Positions 1 to 8,847 of a stretch of 64,000 nt of DNA are shown one piece after another. The position numbers and the translations under genes are program-made. Origin of the DNA: Paenibacillus sp. SYP-B4298 (GTDB taxonomy: Bacteria > Bacillota > Bacilli > Paenibacillales > Paenibacillaceae); contig NZ_CP115484.1 of NCBI RefSeq assembly GCF_027627475.1, positions 310,001 through 374,000 of the forward strand, in the 5' to 3' direction. The first letter of the stretch is position 1, and each line of letters opens with the position of its first letter. Below the pieces are notes generated by a model. The model saw nothing but the letters and a program-made list of their open reading frames with translations. It did no database searches and was not told where the DNA came from.

Positions 1-1
1 T

Positions 2-670
2 ACAATTGCCAGCGTCATCTGTGGATTGGTGCTTGGATTAACGCTTGCAATTCTGTTGAATCAGCCTATCAATACGAGGTTCCGCGCTATTTACAGATCG
101 TTGTTGATGTTCCCGTGGCTAACCTCGTCCACTGTCATTGCGGCAACATGGATATTGATTCTTAGTCCTTTCGGTTTGTTGAACTGGTTTCTGAGATCCA
201 TTGGCTTGGAATCGCTTGGTCAGACCGCGTGGCTCAGCGAAGAAAGCACGGCCATGTTCGGCGTTGTGCTTGCGAATATATGGCGGAGCTTTCCGTTCAT
301 GATGCTGATGTTTCTTGCCGGCCTGCAAACGATTTCCAAGGAGTTGTACGAGGCTGCCGAAATCGATGGGGCAGGGTTTATGCATCGCTTGCGATATATC
401 ACGATTCCCCAGTTGAAGAGCATACTGCTCACGGTAGCTATGCTGGAGATGATCTGGAACTTCCGTTCCTTCGATCTCGTGTTCCTGATGACGGGCGGCG
501 GGCCAATGAACGCTACGGAGGTCATGTCCACCTTCATCTATCACTTTGCATTCCGAAAGCTTAATTTCGGTTATGCTTCCGCCGCTGCGATTATTATGCT
601 TCTTATTATGATTTCAGCATCGATTCTGTACTTAAGGGCATCACTGAGGAAGGAGGCGAATGACCATTGA
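2..670 (+). CDS. Sugar ABC transporter permease, MalF/UgpA type (5' partial)
   Basis: Inner-membrane permease subunit of a CUT1-type carbohydrate importer. The reading frame is open from base 2, so the N-terminus lies outside the window; the TTG at 26 is only the first start-like codon. Several hydrophobic helices are visible, and the EAA loop that contacts the ATPase is clear (ELYEAAEIDGAGFMHRLRYI, followed by TIPQL). It overlaps the next permease by 4 nt, so the pair is translationally coupled. Position directly upstream of iolB, iolC and iolA suggests myo-inositol or a derivative as substrate, which is inference from context. The cognate binding protein and ATPase are not in the window. 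Confidence 0.9.
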   Translation, partial: TIASVICGLVLGLTLAILLNQPINTRFRAIYRSLLMFPWLTSSTVIAATWILILSPFGLLNWFLRSIGLESLGQTAWLSEESTAMFGVVLANIWRSFPFMMLMFLAGLQTISKELYEAAEIDGAGFMHRLRYITIPQLKSILLTVAMLEMIWNFRSFDLVFLMTGGGPMNATEVMSTFIYHFAFRKLNFGYASAAAIIMLLIMISASILYLRASLRKEANDH

Positions 671-1488
671 GAAGGCGCAATCAAGTCTCCACATATTTGA
701 CTATTGTCGTTCTCGGCAGCATCCTGATGGTTCCGATTGCCTGGATGATCAGTATTGCGTTCCGCAGCAATCCGGATGTCTTCTCCATGCCCTTGCAATT
801 AATACCGGAGCATCCAACGCTTGACGCCTTTAGAACGGTATTCGGCAACAAGAGCTTGCTTCGCCTGTTTGTGAACAGCTACATCATTGCTCTGTCGGTA
901 ACCGCCATCTGTATTCTGTTCGCCTCGTTGGCGGGGTATGGCTTTACGCGCTTCAAGTTCAAAGGCAAAAATGGCGCGCTTATTTATATCCTGCTTACGC
1001 AAATGTTTCCGATGGTTCTGCTCAGCATTCCTTACTTCTTGTTCATTACGAGCGTCGGTCTGTACAACACGTATATTGCGCTGATTCTGGCCTATACCTC
1101 GTTCTCGCTGCCCTTCTCCATTATGATGATGCGCGATTTCATCGCCACGATCCCCAAGGAGATGGATGAAGCTGCGACAATTGACGGCTGCGGGCCCTTC
1201 AAGACCTTCTTCTTAATTATTCTGCCGCCGAGCTTGCCGGGCTTGATCGCAACTGGCGTCTACACCTTCATTCTGGCCTGGAATGAATTCCTGTTTGCCG
1301 TCGTGCTTACGAACTCCGTTAACGTCAGGCCTTTAACGATTGGAATCGGAATGCTGATCGGGGAATTCGCGACAGAGTGGAATGCGTTGATGGCCCTGTC
1401 CTTCATGGCCAGTGTACCCCTGATTCTAGTCTTCCTCTTCCTGCAAAAGTATTTCCTGCAAGGCTTGACTGCGGGGAGCGTGAAGTAA
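667..1488 (+). CDS. Sugar ABC transporter permease, MalG type
   Basis: Second permease of the CUT1 importer, 273 aa, usual length for the MalG family. It has an N-terminal transmembrane helix (about residues 8-30), further hydrophobic helices, and the EAA loop EMDEAATIDGCGPFKTFFLI near residues 160-180. The start is a TTG inside the end of the upstream gene, with AGGAGG about 10 nt before it. It forms a heterodimeric channel with the preceding permease. It is followed 54 nt later by iolB, which suggests an inositol-related substrate. Confidence 0.9.
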   Translation: MRRRNQVSTYLTIVVLGSILMVPIAWMISIAFRSNPDVFSMPLQLIPEHPTLDAFRTVFGNKSLLRLFVNSYIIALSVTAICILFASLAGYGFTRFKFKGKNGALIYILLTQMFPMVLLSIPYFLFITSVGLYNTYIALILAYTSFSLPFSIMMMRDFIATIPKEMDEAATIDGCGPFKTFFLIILPPSLPGLIATGVYTFILAWNEFLFAVVLTNSVNVRPLTIGIGMLIGEFATEWNALMALSFMASVPLILVFLFLQKYFLQGLTAGSVK

Positions 1489-1542
1489 GCAACCGGAACG
1501 GCGCACAGACAAAAAACTATAGATTGACGAGGTTGAGCACCT

Positions 1543-2361
1543 ATGATATCACCTTATATCGTGAAGAGCGCTACGCAACCGGATGCTTCGGGTCAGGTGC
1601 TTACGGTAACCCCTGAATCCGCCGGATGGGAGTATGTCGGTTTTCAGATTTACAAGCTGGGCATCGGTCAAAGACTGGAGCGGCTGACGGGGGACCGAGA
1701 GGTATGTATCGTCCTGCTGAGCGGCAAAGCGAATGTAGGCACGAAGCATGAGCAATGGCAGGAAATCGGCAAGCGAATGAATATTTTCGAGAAAACGCCG
1801 GCATTTTCAGTGTATATTCCCTCCAATGACCAGTATAGCGTTGAGGCGGTAACGGAGCTGGAGATTGCCATCTGTTCCTCTCCGGGCAAAGGCACGTACA
1901 AGGCCCGATTGATTGCGCCGGAGAATGTCGGCGTGCTGACGCGCGGCTCCGGTCCGGTCGAGCGTCTTGTCCACAATATTTTGCCGGAGGATCAGGAAGC
2001 AGACAGCTTATTGGTTGTCGAGGTCTATACGCCTGGCGGCAATTGGTCCAGCTACCCTTCGCACAAGCATGATACGTTGAATTTGCCGCATGAGTCTCAG
2101 TTGGAAGAAACCTATTATCATCGTCTGAATCCGGAAGACGGCTTTGGCTTTCAACGGATCTATACAGACGATCGCTCCTTGGACGAGGCGCTGGCGATCT
2201 GCAACGAAGACGTGGTGCTGGTGCCTAAGGGCTATCATCCCGTATCCTCGCCCCCTGGCTTTGAGCTGTATTACTTGAACGTCATGGCTGGACCGGTTCG
2301 CACGTGGAAATTCCATAACGATAAGGATCACGAACGGCTGATACCTTTGTTCATGAAGTAG
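1543..2361 (+). CDS. iolB: 5-deoxy-glucuronate isomerase
   Basis: Cytosolic isomerase converting 5-deoxy-D-glucuronate to 5-dehydro-2-deoxy-D-gluconate in myo-inositol catabolism. At 272 aa it matches the usual IolB length. The bicupin fold is supported by the metal-binding stretch YPSHKHD around residues 170-176 and by the C-terminal PKGYHPVSSPPGF and MAGPVRTWKFHNDKDHERL segments typical of the family. It lies 25 nt before iolC, which uses its product. The iolD, iolE, iolG and iolJ functions are not visible and would have to lie elsewhere. Confidence 0.95.
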   Translation: MISPYIVKSATQPDASGQVLTVTPESAGWEYVGFQIYKLGIGQRLERLTGDREVCIVLLSGKANVGTKHEQWQEIGKRMNIFEKTPAFSVYIPSNDQYSVEAVTELEIAICSSPGKGTYKARLIAPENVGVLTRGSGPVERLVHNILPEDQEADSLLVVEVYTPGGNWSSYPSHKHDTLNLPHESQLEETYYHRLNPEDGFGFQRIYTDDRSLDEALAICNEDVVLVPKGYHPVSSPPGFELYYLNVMAGPVRTWKFHNDKDHERLIPLFMK

Positions 2362-2386
2362 ATTAGGGTCAGGAGGGAGAAACGGC

Positions 2387-3373
2387 ATGAGCTTGATACA
2401 ATTCCAGCAGCAGCGCGAGCTTGATCTGATTGGCGTAGGTCGCCTGTGCATCGATCTGAATGCCAACGAAATCAACAGACCGATGGAGCTGACGAGGACG
2501 TTTACGAAGTATGTAGGCGGGTCTCCAGCGAATATAACCATTGCGTTGTCCAAGCTGGGGAAGAAGACCGGGTTTATCGGAAAAATTGCAGACGACCAGC
2601 ACGGTCGGTTTATCATGAATTATTTGCAACAATGCGGCGTAGATACGTCCAATGTGGTTAAGGATCGATCGGGCAGCGTCACGGGCTTGGTCTTCACGGA
2701 AATCAAGTCCCCGGAGGAATGCAGCATTCTTATGTACAGGGACAATGTTGCCGATCTGAAGCTGGAGCCGGGCGATGTCAGCGAAGCTTATATCAAGCGG
2801 GCGAAAGCCATTCTGATCTCCGGTACGGCGCTAGCCAAAAGCCCTTCGCGCGAAGCCGTGTTCATCGCTCTTGAATATGCGAGGAAACACGATGTCATTG
2901 TAATTTTCGATATCGATTATCGCCCCCCCACATGGGTTTCCTTGGCAGAGGTCGGCGTATACTGCCGGCTAGTTGCGGAGAAGAGCGACATTATTCTGGG
3001 CGGGCGCGAAGAGTTCGATTTGCTAGAGGATCTTGCCGGACAAGCCAGAGATGACCAAGCAACCGCGAATATGTGGTTCGAGCATAGAGCCAAGATTGTG
3101 CTTGTGAAGCATGGAGGAGCAGGCTCTACGGCGTTCACTCGGGACGGCCAGGTTCTGAAAGGCGTTACCTATAAAGCGAATGTGGTAAAAACATTCGGTG
3201 CGGGCGACTCGTTCGCAGGCGCATTTATATATGGATTGATGAATGGGCTAAGCATCGAAGAGAGCCAGCGATTGGGCGCGGCATCCGCGTCGATTGTCGT
3301 CTCCAGCCACAGCAGCTCGGACGCTATGCCTACCATAGAAAAAATTCAAGCGCTTATCCAGAGCGCAAATTAA
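2387..3373 (+). CDS. iolC: 5-dehydro-2-deoxygluconokinase (PfkB family)
   Basis: Phosphorylates 5-dehydro-2-deoxy-D-gluconate to its 6-phosphate with ATP. The 328-aa PfkB/ribokinase fold shows the N-terminal signature [20 protein letters not shown] (about residues 44-63) and the C-terminal ATP/anion-hole signature [12 protein letters not shown] with the catalytic Asp. GGAGGG lies about 10 nt before the ATG. It sits between iolB (preceding step) and iolA (final step). Confidence 0.95.
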   Translation: MSLIQFQQQRELDLIGVGRLCIDLNANEINRPMELTRTFTKYVGGSPANITIALSKLGKKTGFIGKIADDQHGRFIMNYLQQCGVDTSNVVKDRSGSVTGLVFTEIKSPEECSILMYRDNVADLKLEPGDVSEAYIKRAKAILISGTALAKSPSREAVFIALEYARKHDVIVIFDIDYRPPTWVSLAEVGVYCRLVAEKSDIILGGREEFDLLEDLAGQARDDQATANMWFEHRAKIVLVKHGGAGSTAFTRDGQVLKGVTYKANVVKTFGAGDSFAGAFIYGLMNGLSIEESQRLGAASASIVVSSHSSSDAMPTIEKIQALIQSAN

Positions 3374-3386
3374 AGGAGCCGGTCCA

Positions 3387-4838
3387 ATGTCAATTCCAAC
3401 CTTGCATAACTTCATCGGCGGACAATGGGTAGCCTCAACCAGCGGGAGAACAGACGTCATTCCGAACCCTGCAACAGGGGAGCCTATCGCAATCGTCCCG
3501 ATTTCCTCACGTGCGGAGCTGGATTCGGCAGTTGAAGCTGCGCACACAGCGTTTCAGGAATGGAAGCGGGTAGCTGTCCCGAAGCGGGCCAGAATCTTGT
3601 TTAATTATCAGCAGCTTCTGGTCAAGCACTGGGACGAGCTGGCGAGACTGATTACTCAGGAGAACGGCAAAAGCTACGGGGAAGCTTACGGCGAGGTGCA
3701 GCGCGGCATCGAGAATGTGGAGTTTGCCTCGGGAGCGCCGACCTTGATGATGGGCAGCACCTTGCCGGACATTGCAACAGAAATCGAATCTCATATGTAC
3801 CGCTACCCGATCGGGGTCATCGGCGGCATTACGCCTTTTAATTTTCCTATGATGGTTCCTTGCTGGATGTTCCCGCTCGCTATTGCTTTAGGCAACACCT
3901 TCGTCCTGAAGCCCTCCGAGAAAACGCCGCTGCTGGCTAATCGGCTTGCCGAGCTGCTGGCTGAAGCCGGGCTTCCCGCCGGGGTGTTCAATATTGTTCA
4001 CGGCGCTCAGGATGTCGTAAACGGGCTGCTTGATCATGAAGATGTCAAGGCGATTTCCTTCGTCGGATCTCAGCCTGTCGCGGAATACGTGTACAAGCGT
4101 GCGGCTGCGAATGGGAAACGCGTGCAGGCGCTTGCAGGCGCCAAAAATCACGCTATCGTGCTTCCGGACGCGAATCTGGAGTTGACCGTCAAGGAAATTA
4201 TTAATGCTTCTTACGGCTCTGCAGGGGAGCGCTGCATGGCAACCTCGGTAGTCGTGGCGGTAGGAAACGTCGGGGACGAGCTGGTGTCTCGCTTAACCGA
4301 GGCGGCGAGCCGGCTCACAATTGGAAATGGGCTTGAGCAGGGGGTATTTCTAGGTCCTGTTATTCGCGATGCGCATAAGGAGCGGACAGTGTCCTACATT
4401 GGGATTGGTGAGCAGGAGGGAGCTTCGCTGGTCCTCGATGGCCGACAGGCGCCTGAATCGGAGGGGAAGGGCAGCTTCGTGGGACCGACCTTGTTCGATC
4501 ACGTGAAGCCGGGAATGCAAATCTGGAAGGATGAAATATTCGCGCCAGTCTTATCCGTTGTCCGCGTCAGCAGTCTGGATGAAGCCATTGAGGTTGCCAA
4601 CCAATCGGAATTTGCCAACGGCGGGGTGTTGTACACCGATAGCGCCCAGGCAATCCGCCACTATCGCGAGAATATTGATGCGGGCATGCTGGGCATTAAT
4701 GTTGGAGTTCCGGCGCCTATGGCGTTCTTCCCCTTCTCGGGCTACAAGAAATCATTTTACGGCGATTTGCATGCGAACGGCAAGGACGGCGTTGAGTTTT
4801 ATACTCGGAAGAAAATGGTCGTCGCGCGTTATTCCTAA
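3387..4838 (+). CDS. iolA: Methylmalonate-semialdehyde dehydrogenase, CoA-acylating
   Basis: NAD- and CoA-dependent aldehyde dehydrogenase (MmsA/IolA) converting malonate semialdehyde to acetyl-CoA and CO2 at the end of inositol catabolism. The 483-aa length fits. The catalytic Cys is C283 in [14 protein letters not shown]; the cofactor region [20 protein letters not shown] and LKPSEKTP is present. The ribosome binding site AAAGGAG lies about 9 nt before the ATG, 13 nt after iolC. MmsA can also act in valine degradation, but the neighbours favour the inositol role. Confidence 0.94.
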   Translation: MSIPTLHNFIGGQWVASTSGRTDVIPNPATGEPIAIVPISSRAELDSAVEAAHTAFQEWKRVAVPKRARILFNYQQLLVKHWDELARLITQENGKSYGEAYGEVQRGIENVEFASGAPTLMMGSTLPDIATEIESHMYRYPIGVIGGITPFNFPMMVPCWMFPLAIALGNTFVLKPSEKTPLLANRLAELLAEAGLPAGVFNIVHGAQDVVNGLLDHEDVKAISFVGSQPVAEYVYKRAAANGKRVQALAGAKNHAIVLPDANLELTVKEIINASYGSAGERCMATSVVVAVGNVGDELVSRLTEAASRLTIGNGLEQGVFLGPVIRDAHKERTVSYIGIGEQEGASLVLDGRQAPESEGKGSFVGPTLFDHVKPGMQIWKDEIFAPVLSVVRVSSLDEAIEVANQSEFANGGVLYTDSAQAIRHYRENIDAGMLGINVGVPAPMAFFPFSGYKKSFYGDLHANGKDGVEFYTRKKMVVARYS

Positions 4839-4863
4839 CAGGAGCGGAAAGGTTGCTTGAGAG

Positions 4864-5625
4864 ATGAGCGAATCGATGTTTAATTTGACAGGCAAGGTTG
4901 CGGTGGTGACAGGCGCAACGCGAGGCATTGGTCAACAACTGGCGATCGCCCTTGCCGAGGCCGGAGCCGACTTGGCGCTGCTGCAGCGGGAGCCGGAGGA
5001 TCAGGGGACGAAAGCGGTCATTGAAGGCTTGGGCAGACACTGTATCGTGGTTCCCTGCGATCTGGCGCATATGGATCAGGTGAAGCAGGCGATCCCGGCA
5101 GTGATCTCTCATTTCGGCAAGGTCGATATTCTAGTCAACAATGCGGGGGTACAGCGTCGTGCCCCGGCTGTGGAGTTTGCCGAGACAGACTGGGACGATG
5201 TACTCCAGGTGAACCTGAAGGCAGTGTGGCTTCTCTGTCAAGCCGCCGGTCGTCATATGACGGAACGTCGGCAGGGGAAAATCATTAATCTGGCTTCGCT
5301 CTTGACCTATCAGGGCGGGATTACGGTTCCGGCCTATGCGGCAGCCAAAGGAGGTATCGGACAGCTGACCAAGGCGCTTGCGAATGAGTGGGCGAAGTAT
5401 AGGGTTAATGTAAATGCCATCGTCCCAGGCTATTTTGCTACGGATATGAATGAAGCGTTGCTTGCGGATCAAGAGCGCAACAAACAGATTACAGAGCGTA
5501 TTCCGGCGGGGAGATGGGGATCGCCTGAGGATATGAAGGGCAGCATCGTGTTTTTGGCTTCTTCTGCTTCCGACTATATCCATGGACACCTGCTTGCCGT
5601 CGATGGGGGCTGGCTCGGCAGATAG
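4864..5625 (+). CDS. SDR-family dehydrogenase, KduD-like
   Basis: Short-chain dehydrogenase of 253 aa, most like 2-deoxy-D-gluconate/2-keto-3-deoxygluconate 3-dehydrogenases (KduD). It has the dinucleotide motif TGATRGIG near residue 17, NNAGVQ, and the catalytic YAAAKGG with Tyr and Lys. The end DGGWLGR is typical of this subgroup. It is 25 nt after iolA and is probably in the same transcript, since the first terminator follows it. Substrate is unproven: it may process an inositol-derived keto acid or a hexuronate. A second Met four codons in (ATG at 4876) is an alternative start. Confidence 0.85.
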   Translation: MSESMFNLTGKVAVVTGATRGIGQQLAIALAEAGADLALLQREPEDQGTKAVIEGLGRHCIVVPCDLAHMDQVKQAIPAVISHFGKVDILVNNAGVQRRAPAVEFAETDWDDVLQVNLKAVWLLCQAAGRHMTERRQGKIINLASLLTYQGGITVPAYAAAKGGIGQLTKALANEWAKYRVNVNAIVPGYFATDMNEALLADQERNKQITERIPAGRWGSPEDMKGSIVFLASSASDYIHGHLLAVDGGWLGR

Positions 5626-5941
5626 TGTGAGGCAGCCGAGCGTTTGGGGCCGGTGTGCTGTGTATGCTCAGTGCGGCTGCTGCCGGGCTGGCCATGGCTT
5701 ATCGATCCAGACTAATTAAAGAATAGACTCTTCTTAATAAGAGGACCTCAGCTCCCACGTCGTGGAATTTGAGGTCCTTTCGGTTAATAATCGGGACATT
5801 CCCATCTTCCGATAATTTGGACAGCCCCATTCATGCTAGGCAGGCCGGGAGCTGCAACGCAACAACCCATCTCGGCTGAGAATGGATCGTTAGAGAGGTA
5901 GACCATCACGAGTGCAGGCACGGACAGGCAAAGAAAAGCTA
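5626..5941. other. Intergenic stretch after the iol operon
   Basis: Apart from the terminator at 5742-5782 I see no gene here. The segment 5790-5940 shows no open frame with a ribosome binding site and no repeat. Confidence 0.6.
5742..5782 (+). terminator. Hairpin terminator of the iol operon
   Basis: Outer stem AGGACCTCA (5742-5750) pairs perfectly with TGAGGTCCT (5770-5778); the intervening sequence carries a second short palindrome, CCACG-T-CGTGG. A short T-containing tail (TTTCGGTT) follows. It is placed as expected for an intrinsic terminator after the SDR gene. Confidence 0.7.
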
Positions 5942-5950
5942 TGCTATAAT
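5942..5950 (+). promoter_or_regulatory. Extended -10 promoter of the 38-aa ORF
   Basis: TGCTATAAT is an extended -10 element with a perfect TATAAT hexamer (5945-5950). The -35 region is poor (CGGACA, 18 bp upstream), which an extended -10 can compensate. The same TGCTATAAT element occurs before the mechanosensitive channel gene at 18367. Confidence 0.6.
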
Positions 5951-6003
5951 GATGGGGCTATATAGTAGGAAGGCAGCCATTTACATGAAAGAGGGTAGTC
6001 AAC

Positions 6004-6120
6004 ATGTCGATCATCAACCTAAGCGATCTGGATGAGGTTGAGAGTCACTGGGACAATGAGGAGGAGGCGCTTCAATTTTTGCGGACAAAGCCATCTGCAT
6101 CTGCATCTGCATTGAATTAA
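6004..6120 (+). CDS. Small acidic peptide, 38 aa, unknown
   Basis: The ORF encodes MSIINLSDLDEVESHWDNEE followed by EALQFLRTKP and a (Ser-Ala)3-type tail encoded by three TCTGCA hexamers. It has a GAGGG ribosome binding site 8 nt before the ATG, an extended -10 promoter about 55 nt upstream, and a hairpin terminator 34 nt after the stop, so it looks like a self-contained transcription unit. There is no signal peptide or membrane helix. I do not recognise it; it could be a regulatory peptide, a precursor peptide or a chance ORF with good signals. Confidence 0.5.
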   Translation: MSIINLSDLDEVESHWDNEEEALQFLRTKPSASASALN

Positions 6121-6154
6121 CATGTAAGCGTATACTAGACGTGTCTTCTATACG

Positions 6155-6187
6155 AAGCGTGCTTGAGTCAGCAGCACGCTTATTTCT
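6155..6187 (+). terminator. Hairpin terminator after the 38-aa ORF
   Basis: AAGCGTGCT (6155-6163) pairs perfectly with AGCACGCTT (6173-6181) across a 9-nt loop, followed by a moderately T-rich tail (ATTTCT). It separates the small ORF from the ROK kinase gene, whose start is only about 40 nt downstream, so attenuation of that gene is also possible. Confidence 0.6.
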
Positions 6188-6221
6188 ATATCCTGCACGA
6201 TAAATGAAGGGGAGCGGTGAA

Positions 6222-7217
6222 ATGAGCTACTATATAATTGGCGTTGACCTGGGCGGCACCAATCTGAAGGCCGCGATATTCGATCTCGAATTTCGCTGTG
6301 TCATGGAGCGGGTGGTGGATACCGAGGCGGATCGAGGCCCAGATCATGTGCTGAGCCGAATCAGCGGGCTGGTGCATGCACTGCTGGAGGAGGCTCGTAT
6401 CGACCAAGCTCAGGTAGTCTGTATGGGAGTAGGCATCCCTGGCCTGCTCGACCCGCACACGGGAATGTCGATCTTCTCACCGAATTTCCCAGGCTGGAGT
6501 GATGTGCCCGTCGTAGAGGAGCTGGAGCGACACGTGTCATTTCCGGTGTTTATAGACAATGATGTACGGGTCAATCTGTACGGCGAATGGAAGTTCGGGG
6601 CGGGCGTCGGTCATCGCAATCTCGTATTGCTGACGCTTGGGACGGGCCTTGGCTCCGGGATCGTCATGGATGGGCGTGTGCTGTATGGGACGACCTCCAG
6701 CGCCGGGGAGATTGGGCATATGAATATGTACCGCGAAGGGCGTCCTTGTCGTTGCGGCAGCTCGGGCTGTCTGGGCCGATATGTATCGGCTGTCGGCATG
6801 GTCAATACGTTCAAGGAAAAGCTGACCGCCGGGCGCAGCAGTGTGGTGATGGAGTGGACGAACGGGGAGACGGGGCAGATTACCGCCCGCATGATCTCTG
6901 AAGCCTACGATGAAGGCGATGAGCTGGCAGCCGAGGTGCTGCAGGAGACGGGGATTCTACTGGGATTCGGGCTTGGCAATGTCATTAATCTGTTCAACCC
7001 CGAGCTGATTATTGTGGGCGGAGGCATGTCTGCTGCCGGAGAGCGGCTGCTTCAGCCCGTGCGCGAGGCGATCGCTAACCATGCGCTGCGATGGCCCCGC
7101 GAGGCGTGCCGTCTGGTGGTAGCGAAGCTGGGGGGCAAGGCGGGCATGATCGGGGCGGCGGCTTATGCATATGAGAGGCAGAGCCTCACACCAAACGAAA
7201 TATTATCAAAGGATTAA
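6222..7217 (+). CDS. ROK-family sugar kinase (glucokinase-like)
   Basis: Cytosolic ATP-dependent sugar kinase, 331 aa. ROK hallmarks are present: N-terminal phosphate loop GVDLGGTNLKAAIFD, GVGIPGLLD, IDNDVRVN with the catalytic Asp, TLGTGLGSG, GEIGHM, and the zinc-binding CRCGSSGC near residue 175. I chose the ATG at 6222 because GGGGAG lies just before it; an upstream in-frame ATG at 6204 would start before that site. There is no DNA-binding domain, so it is an enzyme and not a ROK repressor. Glucose is the commonest substrate for this type, but specificity cannot be read from sequence. Confidence 0.9.
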   Translation: MSYYIIGVDLGGTNLKAAIFDLEFRCVMERVVDTEADRGPDHVLSRISGLVHALLEEARIDQAQVVCMGVGIPGLLDPHTGMSIFSPNFPGWSDVPVVEELERHVSFPVFIDNDVRVNLYGEWKFGAGVGHRNLVLLTLGTGLGSGIVMDGRVLYGTTSSAGEIGHMNMYREGRPCRCGSSGCLGRYVSAVGMVNTFKEKLTAGRSSVVMEWTNGETGQITARMISEAYDEGDELAAEVLQETGILLGFGLGNVINLFNPELIIVGGGMSAAGERLLQPVREAIANHALRWPREACRLVVAKLGGKAGMIGAAAYAYERQSLTPNEILSKD

Positions 7218-7294
7218 CATGGCAATGATGCTCAGCTAACAAACGGCTGGTAGAGTGTAGTTGTACCCCACAATCAGTCAAAACGAGGTAGCAC

Positions 7295-7834
7295 ATGAGA
7301 AGATCTGATCGCATTATTGCTTCGATTACGAACGAAGAGCATCTGGATATTGCCCTGCGCAGTCGCGTGAAGCGGATTAATCTGGTTGCAGGCAGCATGA
7401 ATACATTGCCATCGATAATGGAGCGCATACGCCGTGCAGAGAAGCAAATATATCTGCATGTGGAGATGATTCAGGGAATCGGGCGCGATGCAGCAGCCAT
7501 TCAATACTTGGCGGAGACGTTCAAGCCAGACGGCATCATTACGACGAAGAGCAATATTGTCGCCTATGCCAAGCAGGTGAACCTGCCTACGATCCAGCGA
7601 GTGTTCGCTGTCGATTCGACGGCGGTGGACAAGGCGATCAAGGTGATCAAAACATGCAAGCCTGACGAGATTGAACTGATGCCGGGACTGATGCCCAGAG
7701 TCATCCAGGAGGTGAAGGGGCAGATCAGTCAGCCGCTGATTGCCGGCGGATTGGTGCGGTACCAAGAGGAGATCGATATGGCGCTTCAGAGCGGAGCGGA
7801 TTATGTATCGATGGGCAATACCAAGCTATGGTAA
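7295..7834 (+). CDS. glpP: Glycerol-3-phosphate responsive antiterminator GlpP
   Basis: RNA-binding antiterminator family (GlpP), 179 aa, a TIM-barrel-like protein that in Bacillus binds glycerol-3-phosphate and prevents termination in leaders of glp genes. Family segments are evident: IASITNEEHLDIALRS, INLVAGSMNTL, HVEMIQGIGRDAAAIQYLAE, GIITTKS, and the C-terminal PLIAGGLVRYQEEI with SGADYVSMGNTKLW. A GAGGT ribosome binding site precedes the ATG. The usual glpF/glpK/glpD targets are absent. Downstream is a long terminator-like leader and then genes for glycerophosphodiester-type metabolism. Confidence 0.93.
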   Translation: MRRSDRIIASITNEEHLDIALRSRVKRINLVAGSMNTLPSIMERIRRAEKQIYLHVEMIQGIGRDAAAIQYLAETFKPDGIITTKSNIVAYAKQVNLPTIQRVFAVDSTAVDKAIKVIKTCKPDEIELMPGLMPRVIQEVKGQISQPLIAGGLVRYQEEIDMALQSGADYVSMGNTKLW

Positions 7835-7857
7835 AACAACTGCATAGTTATTTGGGT

Positions 7858-7955
7858 GGAGACGATGAGAATACCCGGAGCACAGATGCAACGCCGGCAT
7901 GGCCTATAGGGCCGCCAGGCGCGCTGTTGCTGCGAGTGGATGTCGTCTCTTTTTT
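7858..7955 (+). terminator. Long structured terminator/leader after glpP (possible GlpP target)
   Basis: GAGACGAT (7859-7866) pairs with GTCGTCTC (7942-7949; one wobble pair), followed by six T residues (7950-7955). Nested inside are GCAAC/GTTGC (7888-7892 with 7926-7930) and GGCC-TATAG-GGCC (7901-7913), so the whole region can fold as a rod ending in a U-tract. It may simply terminate glpP. Its size and position between an antiterminator gene and a functionally linked operon make it a candidate regulated leader for the downstream genes. No convincing promoter lies between the U-tract and 8017, which favours readthrough. Confidence 0.65.
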
Positions 7956-8016
7956 GCGTCCGTAGGCTCGTGGTCAGCAGCGCTTCATTCCCAACATAAA
8001 AGAGGTGTCCCTACGT

Positions 8017-8832
8017 ATGAAGCATGACATCCGTCTGGTCGTATGCGACCTGGACGGCACCGTATTGCTGCCGGATCATCAGTTGCCGGAGCACGTCATT
8101 TCCGCGCTCCGGGCATACCGGCAAGCCGGCGGCATGGTGACGATCGCCACCGGCAGACCGGCGCTAACCGCGGCAAGTATAGTACAACAGCTAAATATTG
8201 AGCTGCCCGCTATCTATTGCAACGGCGCCGTGATTGCCGACCCGGACAAGGTGTGGCATCAGGCGGAATTTGCCGCAGCGCCGTTCCTGCCCTTGCAGCA
8301 AGCGGCTGCCCATGCCGGAGCCGAGCTGCTGATGTTTGGCGCAAGCACAGTGTATGCCTTTCGCCGCAGTCAGGCAATTGAGCACTACGAGCATAAGGAG
8401 AGGGTGGTTTGTGAACTGATCGAGGAGCAAGCGATGCTGTCGATGGAGCGATTGAACAAGCTGCTGCTGATTGGACCGATGGCAGTAATCCGCAAGGTAT
8501 GGGAAGCAGCCGGGGCCTTGCTCCATACGGAGTACACCGCCTTGCAGTCGGAGGATACATTTCTTGAGATCGTGCCCAAGGAAGTGAACAAGGGGAAGGC
8601 GTTATGCCGGCTCATGGACATCCTGAACATCGAGCCCAAGCATGTGATGGCGATCGGCAATCAGGTCAATGATCTGGAGCTGTTGCAGGAGGCAGGTATT
8701 GGCGTTGCCGTAGGCAACAGCCACCCGCTGCTGATGGAGCAGGCGGATTACATCTGCCGCCATGAATATGGAGACGGCGTGATCGAAGCATTGCACCAGT
8801 TTGGCTGTCTGACGGAACGAACTTACCAATAA
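8017..8832 (+). CDS. HAD-superfamily phosphatase, Cof type
   Basis: Cytosolic phosphatase of 271 aa. Motif I is DLDGTVLLPDH with the nucleophilic Asp near residue 10; motif II lies near IATGRP; the metal-binding motif IV is GNQVNDLELL near residue 210 (family consensus GDGxND). The large type-IIB cap lies between them. The ATG at 8017 has AGAGGTG 9 nt upstream; the GTG at 8005 lies inside that site and is rejected. As first gene before the PhnDCEE importer and the surface glycerophosphodiesterase, it may dephosphorylate an imported organophosphate; this is inference. Confidence 0.88.
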   Translation: MKHDIRLVVCDLDGTVLLPDHQLPEHVISALRAYRQAGGMVTIATGRPALTAASIVQQLNIELPAIYCNGAVIADPDKVWHQAEFAAAPFLPLQQAAAHAGAELLMFGASTVYAFRRSQAIEHYEHKERVVCELIEEQAMLSMERLNKLLLIGPMAVIRKVWEAAGALLHTEYTALQSEDTFLEIVPKEVNKGKALCRLMDILNIEPKHVMAIGNQVNDLELLQEAGIGVAVGNSHPLLMEQADYICRHEYGDGVIEALHQFGCLTERTYQ

Positions 8833-8847
8833 GGGAGAGAACCTACC

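Noticed and set aside
6123-6136. cre-like sequence TGTAAGCGTATACT before the ROK kinase gene
   Set aside because: Two core positions deviate from the consensus, unlike the good match at 59983.
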